5,956 nt of DNA. Origin: Acholeplasmatales bacterium. Lineage in GTDB: Bacteria > Bacillota_I > Bacilli_A > Acholeplasmatales > Anaeroplasmataceae. The position numbers were made by a program, and so were the translations under genes. Positions 1 through 5,716 of the stretch are shown here, one piece after another. The stretch spans positions 1-5,956 of the forward strand of contig JAILGR010000001.1 in the NCBI GenBank assembly GCA_024696565.1. The letters are read 5' to 3'. Numbering within the stretch: the stretch's first letter is position 1; every line of letters starts with the position of its first letter. The notes under the pieces are model-generated. The model was not told the origin of the DNA. It was given only the letters and a program-made list of their open reading frames with translations, and made no database searches.

Positions 1-1
1 T

Positions 2-103
2 ATTGAAGAATACATCAAATGGTACAATGAAGAAAGAATAAGTGTAAAAAGAAAAGGATTGAGTCCACTTCAATATAGACAGCAATCCTTAACAAAATTA
101 TAA
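2..103 (+). CDS. IS3-family transposase (OrfB), C-terminal fragment
   Basis: This is the last 33 codons of a DDE transposase, ending in TAA at 101-103. The 5' part lies outside the window. The translation contains YIKWYNEERISVKRKG followed by LSPLQYRQQSL. This matches the well-known C-terminal end of the integrase core (rve) domain in OrfB proteins of the IS150 group, where Y-x-x-Y/W-YN..R and the G-L-S-P-x-x-Y-R segment follow the catalytic glutamate. The DDE residues themselves are not in view. The enzyme would cut and join the IS ends. It is the only gene on the plus strand and faces the minus-strand genes, so it arrived independently of them. Confidence 0.9.
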   Translation: MEEYIKWYNEERISVKRKGLSPLQYRQQSLTKL

Positions 104-115
104 TATTAAATTATC

Positions 116-141
116 TAGTCCAAATTATTGGGTACCCAACA
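116..141 (+). repeat. Right terminal inverted repeat of the IS3-like element
   Basis: The segment reads GTCCAAATTATTGGG in its inner part and ends ...CCCAACA. Reading inward from the end it begins TG, as IS3-family repeats do. It contains a perfect 12-bp palindrome, TTGGGTACCCAA, at 128-139. The partner repeat is outside the window, so the outer boundary is inferred from the terminal CA only. Confidence 0.6.
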
Positions 142-155
142 AAAAGGATGATTTT

Positions 156-938
156 TTAATATTTAGTGTTCTTATTTATTATTTTTAAACCAAGTTCAAA
201 TGCTAAAAACATAATTTTAGTCTTATCATCTAATCTAACTCCACCTGATACACTTCTAGGTTCCCAATTAGAATGGTCTAAATTATCTCCTGCATAAAAG
301 AATTGAAAGAATTCATTTTTTCTAAAATCACATAAAGCTTGCATGGCAGAACATTCCATTTCAACACATATTGCACCTTGCTTCTTTCTTAATACAACCT
401 TATCCTTAGTTTCTCTATATGGTGCATCAGTTGTCCATGTTCTTCCTTCAACATATGGATAACCATACTCTTTTAAAACTTCTTTAAATTCTTCTTTATA
501 TTTCTTATTAACCTCAATTATGTCACTTGCTTTTAAATAATGATAACTTGTTCCTTCATCTCTTAATGCACTTGTAGGAATAATAATACCACAATCTTCA
601 ATTGATTTATCTAATACTCCACAATTACCAAGTAATATAATTCTTTTACTTCCCATGGCCATTATATCTTCATATTGGATAGTACATAGTGGGGAGCCAA
701 CTAATGATTGAAATAAGGCAAATCTTTGACCTTTATATTCAACCTCATAAATTGGATTAAGTCCTACTGCACAGTGGGCATAATCAATTAATTTAGCATC
801 AAATGTTTGAAGCACACTATTAAATAATTTATTTGAAAAACAAGATATAGTTACTTCAGGAAAATTATCAATTTTATTTACACACATATCTGGATTAATT
901 ATCGCATCTTTATTTTCATCAAAATCATTTAACAACAT
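156..938 (-). CDS. Nucleoside phosphorylase (PNP/UDP phosphorylase family)
   Basis: A cytoplasmic enzyme of 260 aa that would split a purine or pyrimidine nucleoside with phosphate into free base and (deoxy)ribose-1-phosphate, a salvage reaction. Family features visible, numbered from the start used here: GSP at 81-83, the glycine-rich GNCGVL at 104-109, ALRDEGTSYHY at 124-134 (candidate phosphate-binding Arg126), WTTDAPYRET from 168, the ribose-binding type CVEMECSAM at 191-199, and an Asp at 218 (YAGDNLD) where purine enzymes carry their base-protonating Asp. The length fits uridine-phosphorylase-like proteins. The frame can be extended 7 codons upstream to a TTG, but that TTG lies just before the GAGGAGG and the extension would translate the ribosome site itself, so the ATG at 938 is the start. 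It probably is transcribed with the P-loop gene 86 nt upstream, since no convincing promoter is seen in the gap. Its stop is about 14 bp from the IS end. Substrate (purine or uridine) is not decided. Confidence 0.88.
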   Translation of the reverse strand: MLLNDFDENKDAIINPDMCVNKIDNFPEVTISCFSNKLFNSVLQTFDAKLIDYAHCAVGLNPIYEVEYKGQRFALFQSLVGSPLCTIQYEDIMAMGSKRIILLGNCGVLDKSIEDCGIIIPTSALRDEGTSYHYLKASDIIEVNKKYKEEFKEVLKEYGYPYVEGRTWTTDAPYRETKDKVVLRKKQGAICVEMECSAMQALCDFRKNEFFQFFYAGDNLDHSNWEPRSVSGGVRLDDKTKIMFLAFELGLKIINKNTKY

Positions 939-947
939 AATTATAAT

Positions 948-954
948 CCTCCTC
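948..954 (-). promoter_or_regulatory. Ribosome binding site of the nucleoside phosphorylase gene
   Basis: The minus strand reads GAGGAGG, nine bases before the ATG at 938-936. It decides the start: the longer frame beginning with TTG at 959 would translate this site as part of the protein (Lys-Arg-Arg). Confidence 0.85.
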
Positions 955-985
955 TTCAAATATAAATACTTCTTTTATACTCATA

Positions 986-1008
986 AGCCACCTCGAGGCT
1001 GTTTTTTT
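986..1008 (+). terminator. Terminator-like hairpin plus T-run, plus-strand orientation
   Basis: On the plus strand AGCC (986-989) pairs with GGCT (997-1000) across a 7-nt loop, and after one G seven Ts follow (1002-1008). This looks like a short intrinsic terminator. The stem is only 4 bp and both flanking genes run on the minus strand, where the hairpin is preceded by As but is not followed by a T-run. It may stop antisense transcripts coming from the IS side, or be a decayed terminator. Function is uncertain. Confidence 0.35.
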
Positions 1009-1024
1009 GTTATTATCTGTATTC

Positions 1025-1672
1025 TCAGTTTTTTATATTCAATAGTTCTTCTGCAATTATAACAGTCTCTTCTTGAGTTCTCATTTCATCACGATAAATA
1101 ACTTTGAAACCAGAATCTTCTAACATCTTATAGTTTTCCTTAGAACATATTCTTGTAAGAATCTCTCGGTAATTATCTAAAGCCGCCTTTGGATTAGGTT
1201 CTTCTAACATGAGCTTGTAAAGAAATTGTTTTTCAGAATCTGGACGATCAAAAAAACGATTAATTCCGATTTCAGGATCAGATAACATCACAAGTACATG
1301 GTCAGCATCAGAAATTTTATGAAGAGTCTCAATGCTGATATTTGTATCAACAAATATCTTTTTATTATATGATTCTGGCTTACTAAGCAATTCTTCAAGA
1401 ATTTCTAGTTCAACAATTTCACACTCTTTTTGAACATTATTTATCCAAGTAACGTACTCATCTGGAGTTCTTCTTATAAATTCACGCCAATCCTGAAGGT
1501 CACGAGTATAAGTTAAATTAGGAAATAACTTACTATCTAATTCCGGAAGCTTCACATCATGATAGTTTTCTTCAAGAGCTATTCCATTATGTTTTTTAGC
1601 TAGATTTTTTACAATTGTTGACTTACCAGCATAAGATGTCCCGATAACAAAATATACATTTTTTAAATCCAT
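1025..1672 (-). CDS. P-loop NTPase, kinase-like, function unknown
   Basis: A soluble 215-aa protein with an N-terminal nucleotide-binding fold. A Walker A motif GTSYAGKST is at residues 11-19, right after a hydrophobic first strand (VYFVI). A Walker-B-like strand KKIFVDTN at 104-111 carries Asp109. A further strand DHVLVMLSDPE at 124-134 is followed by an Arg-containing segment RFFDRPDSEKQF at 139-150 that could be the lid. The size and layout fit small-molecule kinases of the shikimate/nucleotide kinase type. The middle contains a distinctive charged stretch, LTYTRDLQDWREFIRRTPDE (53-72). No signal peptide or membrane segment is seen. AGGAGA six bases before the ATG supports the start, and the stop is TGA. 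It lies 63 nt after a GntR gene and 86 nt before a nucleoside phosphorylase. The neighbourhood hints at nucleoside or sugar phosphorylation, but the substrate cannot be read from the sequence. Confidence 0.8.
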   Translation of the reverse strand: MDLKNVYFVIGTSYAGKSTIVKNLAKKHNGIALEENYHDVKLPELDSKLFPNLTYTRDLQDWREFIRRTPDEYVTWINNVQKECEIVELEILEELLSKPESYNKKIFVDTNISIETLHKISDADHVLVMLSDPEIGINRFFDRPDSEKQFLYKLMLEEPNPKAALDNYREILTRICSKENYKMLEDSGFKVIYRDEMRTQEETVIIAEELLNIKN

Positions 1673-1697
1673 ATTCTTTCTCCTGCATTCTTTTTAA

Positions 1698-1703
1698 ATT
1701 ATA
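1698..1703 (-). promoter_or_regulatory. Possible -10 element upstream of the P-loop gene
   Basis: A perfect TATAAT lies on the minus strand 25 bp upstream of the ATG of the P-loop gene. No good -35 hexamer is found 16-18 bp further upstream, and AT-rich gaps produce such hexamers by chance. The gene may have its own weak promoter or be read through from the GntR gene. Confidence 0.3.
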
Positions 1704-1735
1704 TCCTGGCTTTCAAAATAAAGTGTATCATTTTA

Positions 1736-2110
1736 TTATTTATTCATTTCTTCAATAGCTTCTTTTACAATCTTTTGTAATTCTTCTGGTGATATATCAA
1801 GTCTTTTTGCTTCATCTAAGAATGCTTTTACATATTTATTTTTAAATAAGTTCTTTCTTTCTTCTCTTAACTGATTTAAAGCACCAGCTTTAACAAACAT
1901 TCCTATTCCTCTTTTTTTATATACTAATCCTTCATCAACTAAAATATTAATAGCTTTATTAACTGTTGCTATATTAATATTATATGTCTTTGATAAATAA
2001 GTTGTTGATAATAACTGTTCTTCTTCCTTTAAATCACCATTTAAAATAGCATCCTTAATACCTTTAACAATTCTAATATAAATTGGTAAGCTTTCTAATA
2101 AATCAGGCAT
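1736..2110 (-). CDS. GntR-family transcriptional regulator, YtrA subfamily
   Basis: A 124-aa DNA-binding repressor. Residues about 8-75 form the GntR winged helix: IYIRIVKGIKDAILNGDL at the N-terminus, a recognition region around YLSKTYNINIATVNKAINIL (38-57), and the wing DEGLVYKKRGIGMFV (59-73). The remaining 50 residues are charged and helical (81-124), with no large ligand-binding domain. That short tail is the mark of the YtrA subfamily, whose dimers often repress their own operon. AAGGAGG five bases before the ATG supports the start. YtrA-type genes are usually followed by ABC transporter genes. Here the next gene on the strand, 63 nt away, encodes a P-loop kinase-like protein instead. 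The ABC genes of this window lie upstream, behind a terminator, so they are probably not in the same transcript, though they could still be a target. The ligand is unknown. Confidence 0.9.
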   Translation of the reverse strand: MPDLLESLPIYIRIVKGIKDAILNGDLKEEEQLLSTTYLSKTYNINIATVNKAINILVDEGLVYKKRGIGMFVKAGALNQLREERKNLFKNKYVKAFLDEAKRLDISPEELQKIVKEAIEEMNK

Positions 2111-2125
2111 AATAACCTCCTTATG

Positions 2126-2182
2126 TTATCTACTTTTATATTTAACCAATTATCTAATATTATTTCAAGTGTTTTTAGATAA
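2126..2182. repeat. Three copies of TTATCTA around the GntR promoter (possible operator)
   Basis: TTATCTA occurs on the plus strand at 2126-2132 and 2150-2156. An inverted copy, TTAGATAA, is at 2175-2182 and pairs exactly with TTATCTAA at 2150-2157. The copies are spaced by 24 and 25 bp and flank or interleave with the -10 and -35 candidates. That placement would suit autorepression by the GntR protein. The word is AT-rich and also occurs inside coding sequence (for example near 604 and 5801), so chance is possible. Confidence 0.3.
2140..2168 (-). promoter_or_regulatory. Candidate promoter of the GntR gene
   Basis: On the minus strand TTGAAA (2168-2163, five of six matches to the -35 consensus) is followed after 17 bp by TTAAAT (2145-2140, four of six to -10). 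This places the start of transcription about 20-25 bp before the ATG, leaving room for the ribosome site at 2122-2116. It sits just downstream of the terminator that ends the ABC transporter unit, as expected if the GntR gene begins a new transcript. Confidence 0.5.
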
Positions 2183-2209
2183 AAGATGTGCGAATTTTAT
2201 CGCACATCT
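2180..2209 (-). terminator. Intrinsic terminator of the ABC transporter operon
   Basis: AGATGTGCGA (2184-2193) and TCGCACATCT (2200-2209) form a perfect 10-bp stem with a 6-nt loop. On the minus strand the stem is followed by TTTTATCT, a short T-run. It begins 28 bp after the stop codon of the second ABC gene and faces the right way to end that transcript. On the plus strand no T-run follows, so it acts in one direction only. Confidence 0.8.
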
Positions 2210-2236
2210 CTAGTGAAATTATCTTTTCCTATTTTT

Positions 2237-3967
2237 TTAAATCTTCCAGCCAACAGCTTCTTTTCTATCTAAGACAAATCTCTTATAAATACCATCTTTC
2301 TTAATTAGATCATCATGCTTACCTGATTCAACTATTTTACCTTCGTCTATAACAAAAATGTTATCACAATTTCTAACGGTCTTTAATCTATGAGCAATCA
2401 TAATAACTGTCTTATTAGTTGTTAAAGAATCAATAGCCTTCATTAATTTTTCTTCATTTTCTGGATCTACATTAGCTGTAGCTTCATCTAATATTACAAT
2501 TTTTGAATCTTTTAGAATAGCACGAGCTATAGATAATCTTTGTAATTCTCCACCAGATAATGTTGCACCACCTTCACCAACAATAGTATTAACACCATTA
2601 GGTAATATATCTACAAAGTCGCAGCATGCCATTTTAAGAGCATTATTTATTTCATCTATTGTAGCATCTTCTTTTGCCATTTTTAAATTATTCAAAATTG
2701 TATCATTAAATAAGTAAACATTTTGGAATACAAATGTAAAATTTTCCATTAAAGAATCAATATTGTAATCTTTAACATTTTTACCATCAAGTAATACATT
2801 ACCTTCTTCTACATCCCAAAATCTTGCCATCAAATGGCAAATAGTAGTTTTACCAGAACCTGAAGGTCCAACGAATGCAACCTTTGTATTTTCTTTAATC
2901 TTTAATGATACATTATCGATAACCTTTTTCTTATCATAAGAGAAAGATACATTTTGAAATTCAATATTAGAAGAATTAGTATTATACTTTTCTCCCTTTA
3001 TATCCATTGTTTCAATAGATAATATTTCACTACCTTTTTCTACACATCTTTCTATAATCTTAGATAGGGCATTAAATGTACCAACTGAATCTAATGCCGA
3101 ATACATTACATAACTTGCAATAATAACTGTCATAGTTGTTGCTAAATCGTTATAACCATTAATAAATAATAAGATTGCAACAATAGTCATACAAACACCT
3201 ATCAATCTTGTAATATAAGTTTGAATAGTTTGAACAGGAATCATTTTTAGTTCCACATTTTGATATAGTTTTGTACCCTTTTCATTAGCTTCATTGAATC
3301 TCTTAGAATACTTACCATATAAACCATAAGATTTAATTTCAGCAATACCTAAAACATAATCTAAAGTCGCACCAATTATTTCTACATCAACTTTTTCTTT
3401 TTCTGGTGTAAATTTCTTTCCTAAATATTTAATCCAACTATTAAATATTAAGAATATAATAATACCTGCTAATGAGACTAAAGCTATTCTATAGTCAAAG
3501 AAAAATAATGAAGCAACAACAATAAATGTATTAATTAATCCTGATGTGACAAGCATTACAACTCTTGTAGCAACATCAGCAAGTTGTTCCATTGTATTTG
3601 TTGTTACAGATGTTATATAGGCTAAAGAGTTATTATTAAAATATCCCATCGGAACATATCTTAAATGTTCAGCAATTTCGATTCTTTTTTCAGCTGCAGT
3701 AGAATAACCACCATCAACTTGAAGCATTGTAGAAATATATCTTAAAACAATAGATACACACAGTGGAATTAACATAATTAAGAAGGCATATAAGATAACA
3801 GTTAAGTTAAATGTTCCTTCAAATATATTCTTAAATAAATACCATATTGCAGGAAGTTTTGCAGCTTCACACAAACCCATCAATACAGTTAAGACAATAG
3901 CTATATAGAACTGTTTTTTTCTCTTTGATGGACAAAATGCAAAAAACACTTTTAACATCTTAATCAT
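2237..3967 (-). CDS. ABC transporter half-unit, membrane domain plus ATPase (second of pair)
   Basis: A 576-aa inner-membrane protein with the exporter (type IV) fold: an N-terminal membrane domain with about six helices (roughly 20-45, 55-78, 136-157, 159-178, 247-269, 275-295), then a C-terminal ATPase. All ATPase motifs are present: aromatic Tyr344, Walker A GPSGSGKTT (367-375), Q-loop Gln415, signature LSGGE (470-474), Walker B IVILDEAT (490-497) with catalytic Glu495, and switch His526. The ARFWDVEEG segment after Walker A and the D-loop NVDPENE resemble the IrtAB/YbtPQ-type pairs linked to siderophores. The start ATG overlaps the end of the preceding ABC gene by 8 nt and has GGTGAT four bases upstream. 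An in-frame ATG three codons further in is an alternative. It most likely pairs with the 581-aa protein. Substrate and direction of transport cannot be read from the sequence. Confidence 0.92.
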   Translation of the reverse strand: MIKMLKVFFAFCPSKRKKQFYIAIVLTVLMGLCEAAKLPAIWYLFKNIFEGTFNLTVILYAFLIMLIPLCVSIVLRYISTMLQVDGGYSTAAEKRIEIAEHLRYVPMGYFNNNSLAYITSVTTNTMEQLADVATRVVMLVTSGLINTFIVVASLFFFDYRIALVSLAGIIIFLIFNSWIKYLGKKFTPEKEKVDVEIIGATLDYVLGIAEIKSYGLYGKYSKRFNEANEKGTKLYQNVELKMIPVQTIQTYITRLIGVCMTIVAILLFINGYNDLATTMTVIIASYVMYSALDSVGTFNALSKIIERCVEKGSEILSIETMDIKGEKYNTNSSNIEFQNVSFSYDKKKVIDNVSLKIKENTKVAFVGPSGSGKTTICHLMARFWDVEEGNVLLDGKNVKDYNIDSLMENFTFVFQNVYLFNDTILNNLKMAKEDATIDEINNALKMACCDFVDILPNGVNTIVGEGGATLSGGELQRLSIARAILKDSKIVILDEATANVDPENEEKLMKAIDSLTTNKTVIMIAHRLKTVRNCDNIFVIDEGKIVESGKHDDLIKKDGIYKRFVLDRKEAVGWKI

Positions 3968-5705
3968 TTAGATCACCATCTCTTCCTTCAATATGTGACA
4001 ACCACATATTCTTATATAAACTAGATTTTTCTAATAATTCATCATGTTTACCATGAGCTATTATCTTTCCATCATCTACAAGTACAATATCATCACTATC
4101 AATGATTGTAGATAATCTATGAGCTATAACTATAACTGTCTTATCTTTAATAAGATTTGATAATGATTTTTGAATAATAGCTTCATTTTCTGGGTCAGTA
4201 TAGGCAGTAGCTTCATCTAATATTACAATTTTTGAATCTTTCATCATCGCTCTAGCAATAGAAATTCTTTGACGTTCTCCACCTGATAAATGGGAACCAG
4301 AATCACCAACTATAGTATTATAGCCATTTTCTAAATTCATAATAAAATCATGAACTCCACACTTTTTACATACTTCTATTACTTCTTCATCAGTTGCATT
4401 TAAATTACCCATTCTAACATTTTCCATTATAGATGTATTAAATAAATAATTACTTTGAGATACATAAGAAACCATCTTATTATAATCTTCTAATGTTAAG
4501 TCTTTAATATTTACACCACCAATAAAGATATCGCCTTTATCAGGATCCCATAAAGAAGCAATAAGCTTTGCAATAGTAGATTTACCAGCTCCTGATGGAC
4601 CAACAAGAGCTATCTTCTTACTTGCTTCTATTTCTAAGCTAACATCATGTAAAACCTCTTTATCTTCATAACCAAAAGATACATTTTTAACCAAGATGCT
4701 AGAATCCTTAGGCATCTCTTTAGAAACTTCAGGTCTTTTTAATCTTTCCATAGATACAATTTCATCTATTTCTGAAAAGATAGTTTTAGCTTTATGCAAA
4801 TCATCTAAATGTCCCATAGAACTAATTAATGGTGTAATTAAACCAATAGACATTAATATAGATATAGTAAGAACCTCAAGCGAAATATAACCATTGTAAT
4901 ACAAAATTCCACCTATAGGTAATATTGCAAGTAGTGTATATGGGGCAATAGTCATTGCAATACTAAAAGCTATATTGCATTTTCTTTGCCATTCAACAAA
5001 ACATTCAGAACCTTCTTTAGCAGCAACCTTAAATTTTTCATAAGAAGACTGACTCTTCCCAAAAGCTTTAATTACTTCGATACCGTTAATATATTCAACA
5101 GCAGTATCATTTAATACTTTTGTTTTATTAATACAATTATTCCAATATTTTTGATAGCCTATAGACATAGTCAAATAAGCCACCATACCTATTACAAATG
5201 GTATTAAGGCAATAAGCCCCATTTGCCAACTAATAATTGTTAAATAAATAAATGTTCCTAAAAAGCCAATAATATTACCTGTAAATTCAGGTATTATATG
5301 GGCTAATGCTGTTTCTGTAGAATCAATTCTTTCACATAAAGTATTTTTAAGTGATCCAGAATTATGACTTTTTACATCACCTAAAGATGCCAAAGCAAGT
5401 GAATCAATTGCTCTTTTTCTAACACCTTTAATTGTTTGATATGCCGCTATATGTGATAGTGATGTAGATATAATATGGAATGCTCCTTTTAGTAAAAACA
5501 ACACTAATAAAAGGATTATATCTAATGTATAATCATTAAAATTTTTATTGCCTGAAATCAATCTATTAATGATACTTGCAATAAAATAAAATGGAATTAT
5601 TCCTGCTGCTACAGATATTAGTGATGTAAAAATACTAAATACATAATACTTTTTCTTACTACCAGCATAATCAAATATTATTGATAATAAACCTCTTTTT
5701 TTCAT
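3960..5705 (-). CDS. ABC transporter half-unit, membrane domain plus ATPase (first of pair)
   Basis: A 581-aa exporter-fold ABC protein. Membrane helices are at roughly 21-47, 61-84, 138-160, 162-184, 246-268 and 273-296. A long cytoplasmic stretch around 85-135 contains the coupling-helix region. The ATPase domain starts near 336: aromatic Tyr346, Walker A GPSGAGKST (369-377), Q-loop Gln417, signature LSGGE (473-477), Walker B IVILDEAT (493-500) with catalytic Glu498, and His529. LWDPDKG after Walker A and the D-loop DEATAYTDPENE are typical of the IrtA/YbtP-like group rather than of lipid-A or multidrug exporters, which usually have a SALD-type D-loop. As both partners keep the catalytic Glu, both ATP sites could be active. 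The gene starts 8 nt after the stop of the regulator gene and overlaps the next ABC gene by 8 nt, so the three are almost certainly cotranscribed and the two ABC proteins form a heterodimer. Confidence 0.92.
   Translation of the reverse strand: MKKRGLLSIIFDYAGSKKKYYVFSIFTSLISVAAGIIPFYFIASIINRLISGNKNFNDYTLDIILLLVLFLLKGAFHIISTSLSHIAAYQTIKGVRKRAIDSLALASLGDVKSHNSGSLKNTLCERIDSTETALAHIIPEFTGNIIGFLGTFIYLTIISWQMGLIALIPFVIGMVAYLTMSIGYQKYWNNCINKTKVLNDTAVEYINGIEVIKAFGKSQSSYEKFKVAAKEGSECFVEWQRKCNIAFSIAMTIAPYTLLAILPIGGILYYNGYISLEVLTISILMSIGLITPLISSMGHLDDLHKAKTIFSEIDEIVSMERLKRPEVSKEMPKDSSILVKNVSFGYEDKEVLHDVSLEIEASKKIALVGPSGAGKSTIAKLIASLWDPDKGDIFIGGVNIKDLTLEDYNKMVSYVSQSNYLFNTSIMENVRMGNLNATDEEVIEVCKKCGVHDFIMNLENGYNTIVGDSGSHLSGGERQRISIARAMMKDSKIVILDEATAYTDPENEAIIQKSLSNLIKDKTVIVIAHRLSTIIDSDDIVLVDDGKIIAHGKHDELLEKSSLYKNMWLSHIEGRDGDLND
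3972..3977 (-). promoter_or_regulatory. Ribosome binding site of the second ABC gene, inside the first
   Basis: The minus strand reads GGTGAT four bases before the ATG at 3967. It lies within the last codons of the first ABC gene, whose TAA stop (3962-3960) is inside the start of the second. The weak site and the 8-nt overlap suggest translational coupling, which would keep the two partners in equal amounts. Confidence 0.55.
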
Positions 5706-5708
5706 TTT

Positions 5709-5716
5709 CCCTCCTA
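5709..5716 (-). promoter_or_regulatory. Ribosome binding site of the first ABC gene, overlapping the regulator stop
   Basis: The minus strand reads TAGGAGGG, where TAG (5716-5714) is the stop codon of the upstream regulator gene and GGAGGG is the ribosome site, four bases from the ATG at 5705. It fixes the start of the ABC gene and ties its translation to that of the regulator. Confidence 0.8.

Larger units (their letters stand above)
1..141 (+). mobile_element. Right end of an IS3-family (IS150-like) insertion sequence, partial
   Basis: The left edge of the window cuts an insertion sequence. What remains is the C-terminal end of the transposase reading frame and about 38 bp of non-coding end. 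The non-coding end contains GTCCAAATTATTGGGTACCC, which resembles the GTCCAACTTTTTGGG core of IS150-group right inverted repeats. It closes with CA at 140-141, the usual IS3-family terminus, so I place the boundary at 141, uncertain by a few bases. The left end and target duplication lie outside or cannot be paired, so I cannot say whether the element is intact or active. Confidence 0.85.

Noticed and set aside
939..959. A longer start for the nucleoside phosphorylase at TTG 959
   Set aside because: The seven extra codons are made of the ribosome binding site (AAG AGG AGG), and a strong GAGGAGG sits nine bases before the ATG at 938.
939..1024. A promoter for the phosphorylase (TTATGA-16-TATATT on the minus strand)
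   Set aside because: The -35 matches only three of six bases, and transcription would start inside the ribosome binding site.
1025..1672. Different base composition of the P-loop gene as a sign of transfer
   Set aside because: Sampled lines give about 32 % GC against about 28-29 % in the ABC genes. That difference is too small to support a claim.
4696..4890. A 64-codon plus-strand open frame
   Set aside because: It lies wholly inside the first ABC gene on the opposite strand, has no ribosome site and codes for nothing recognisable. It is a shadow of the real gene.
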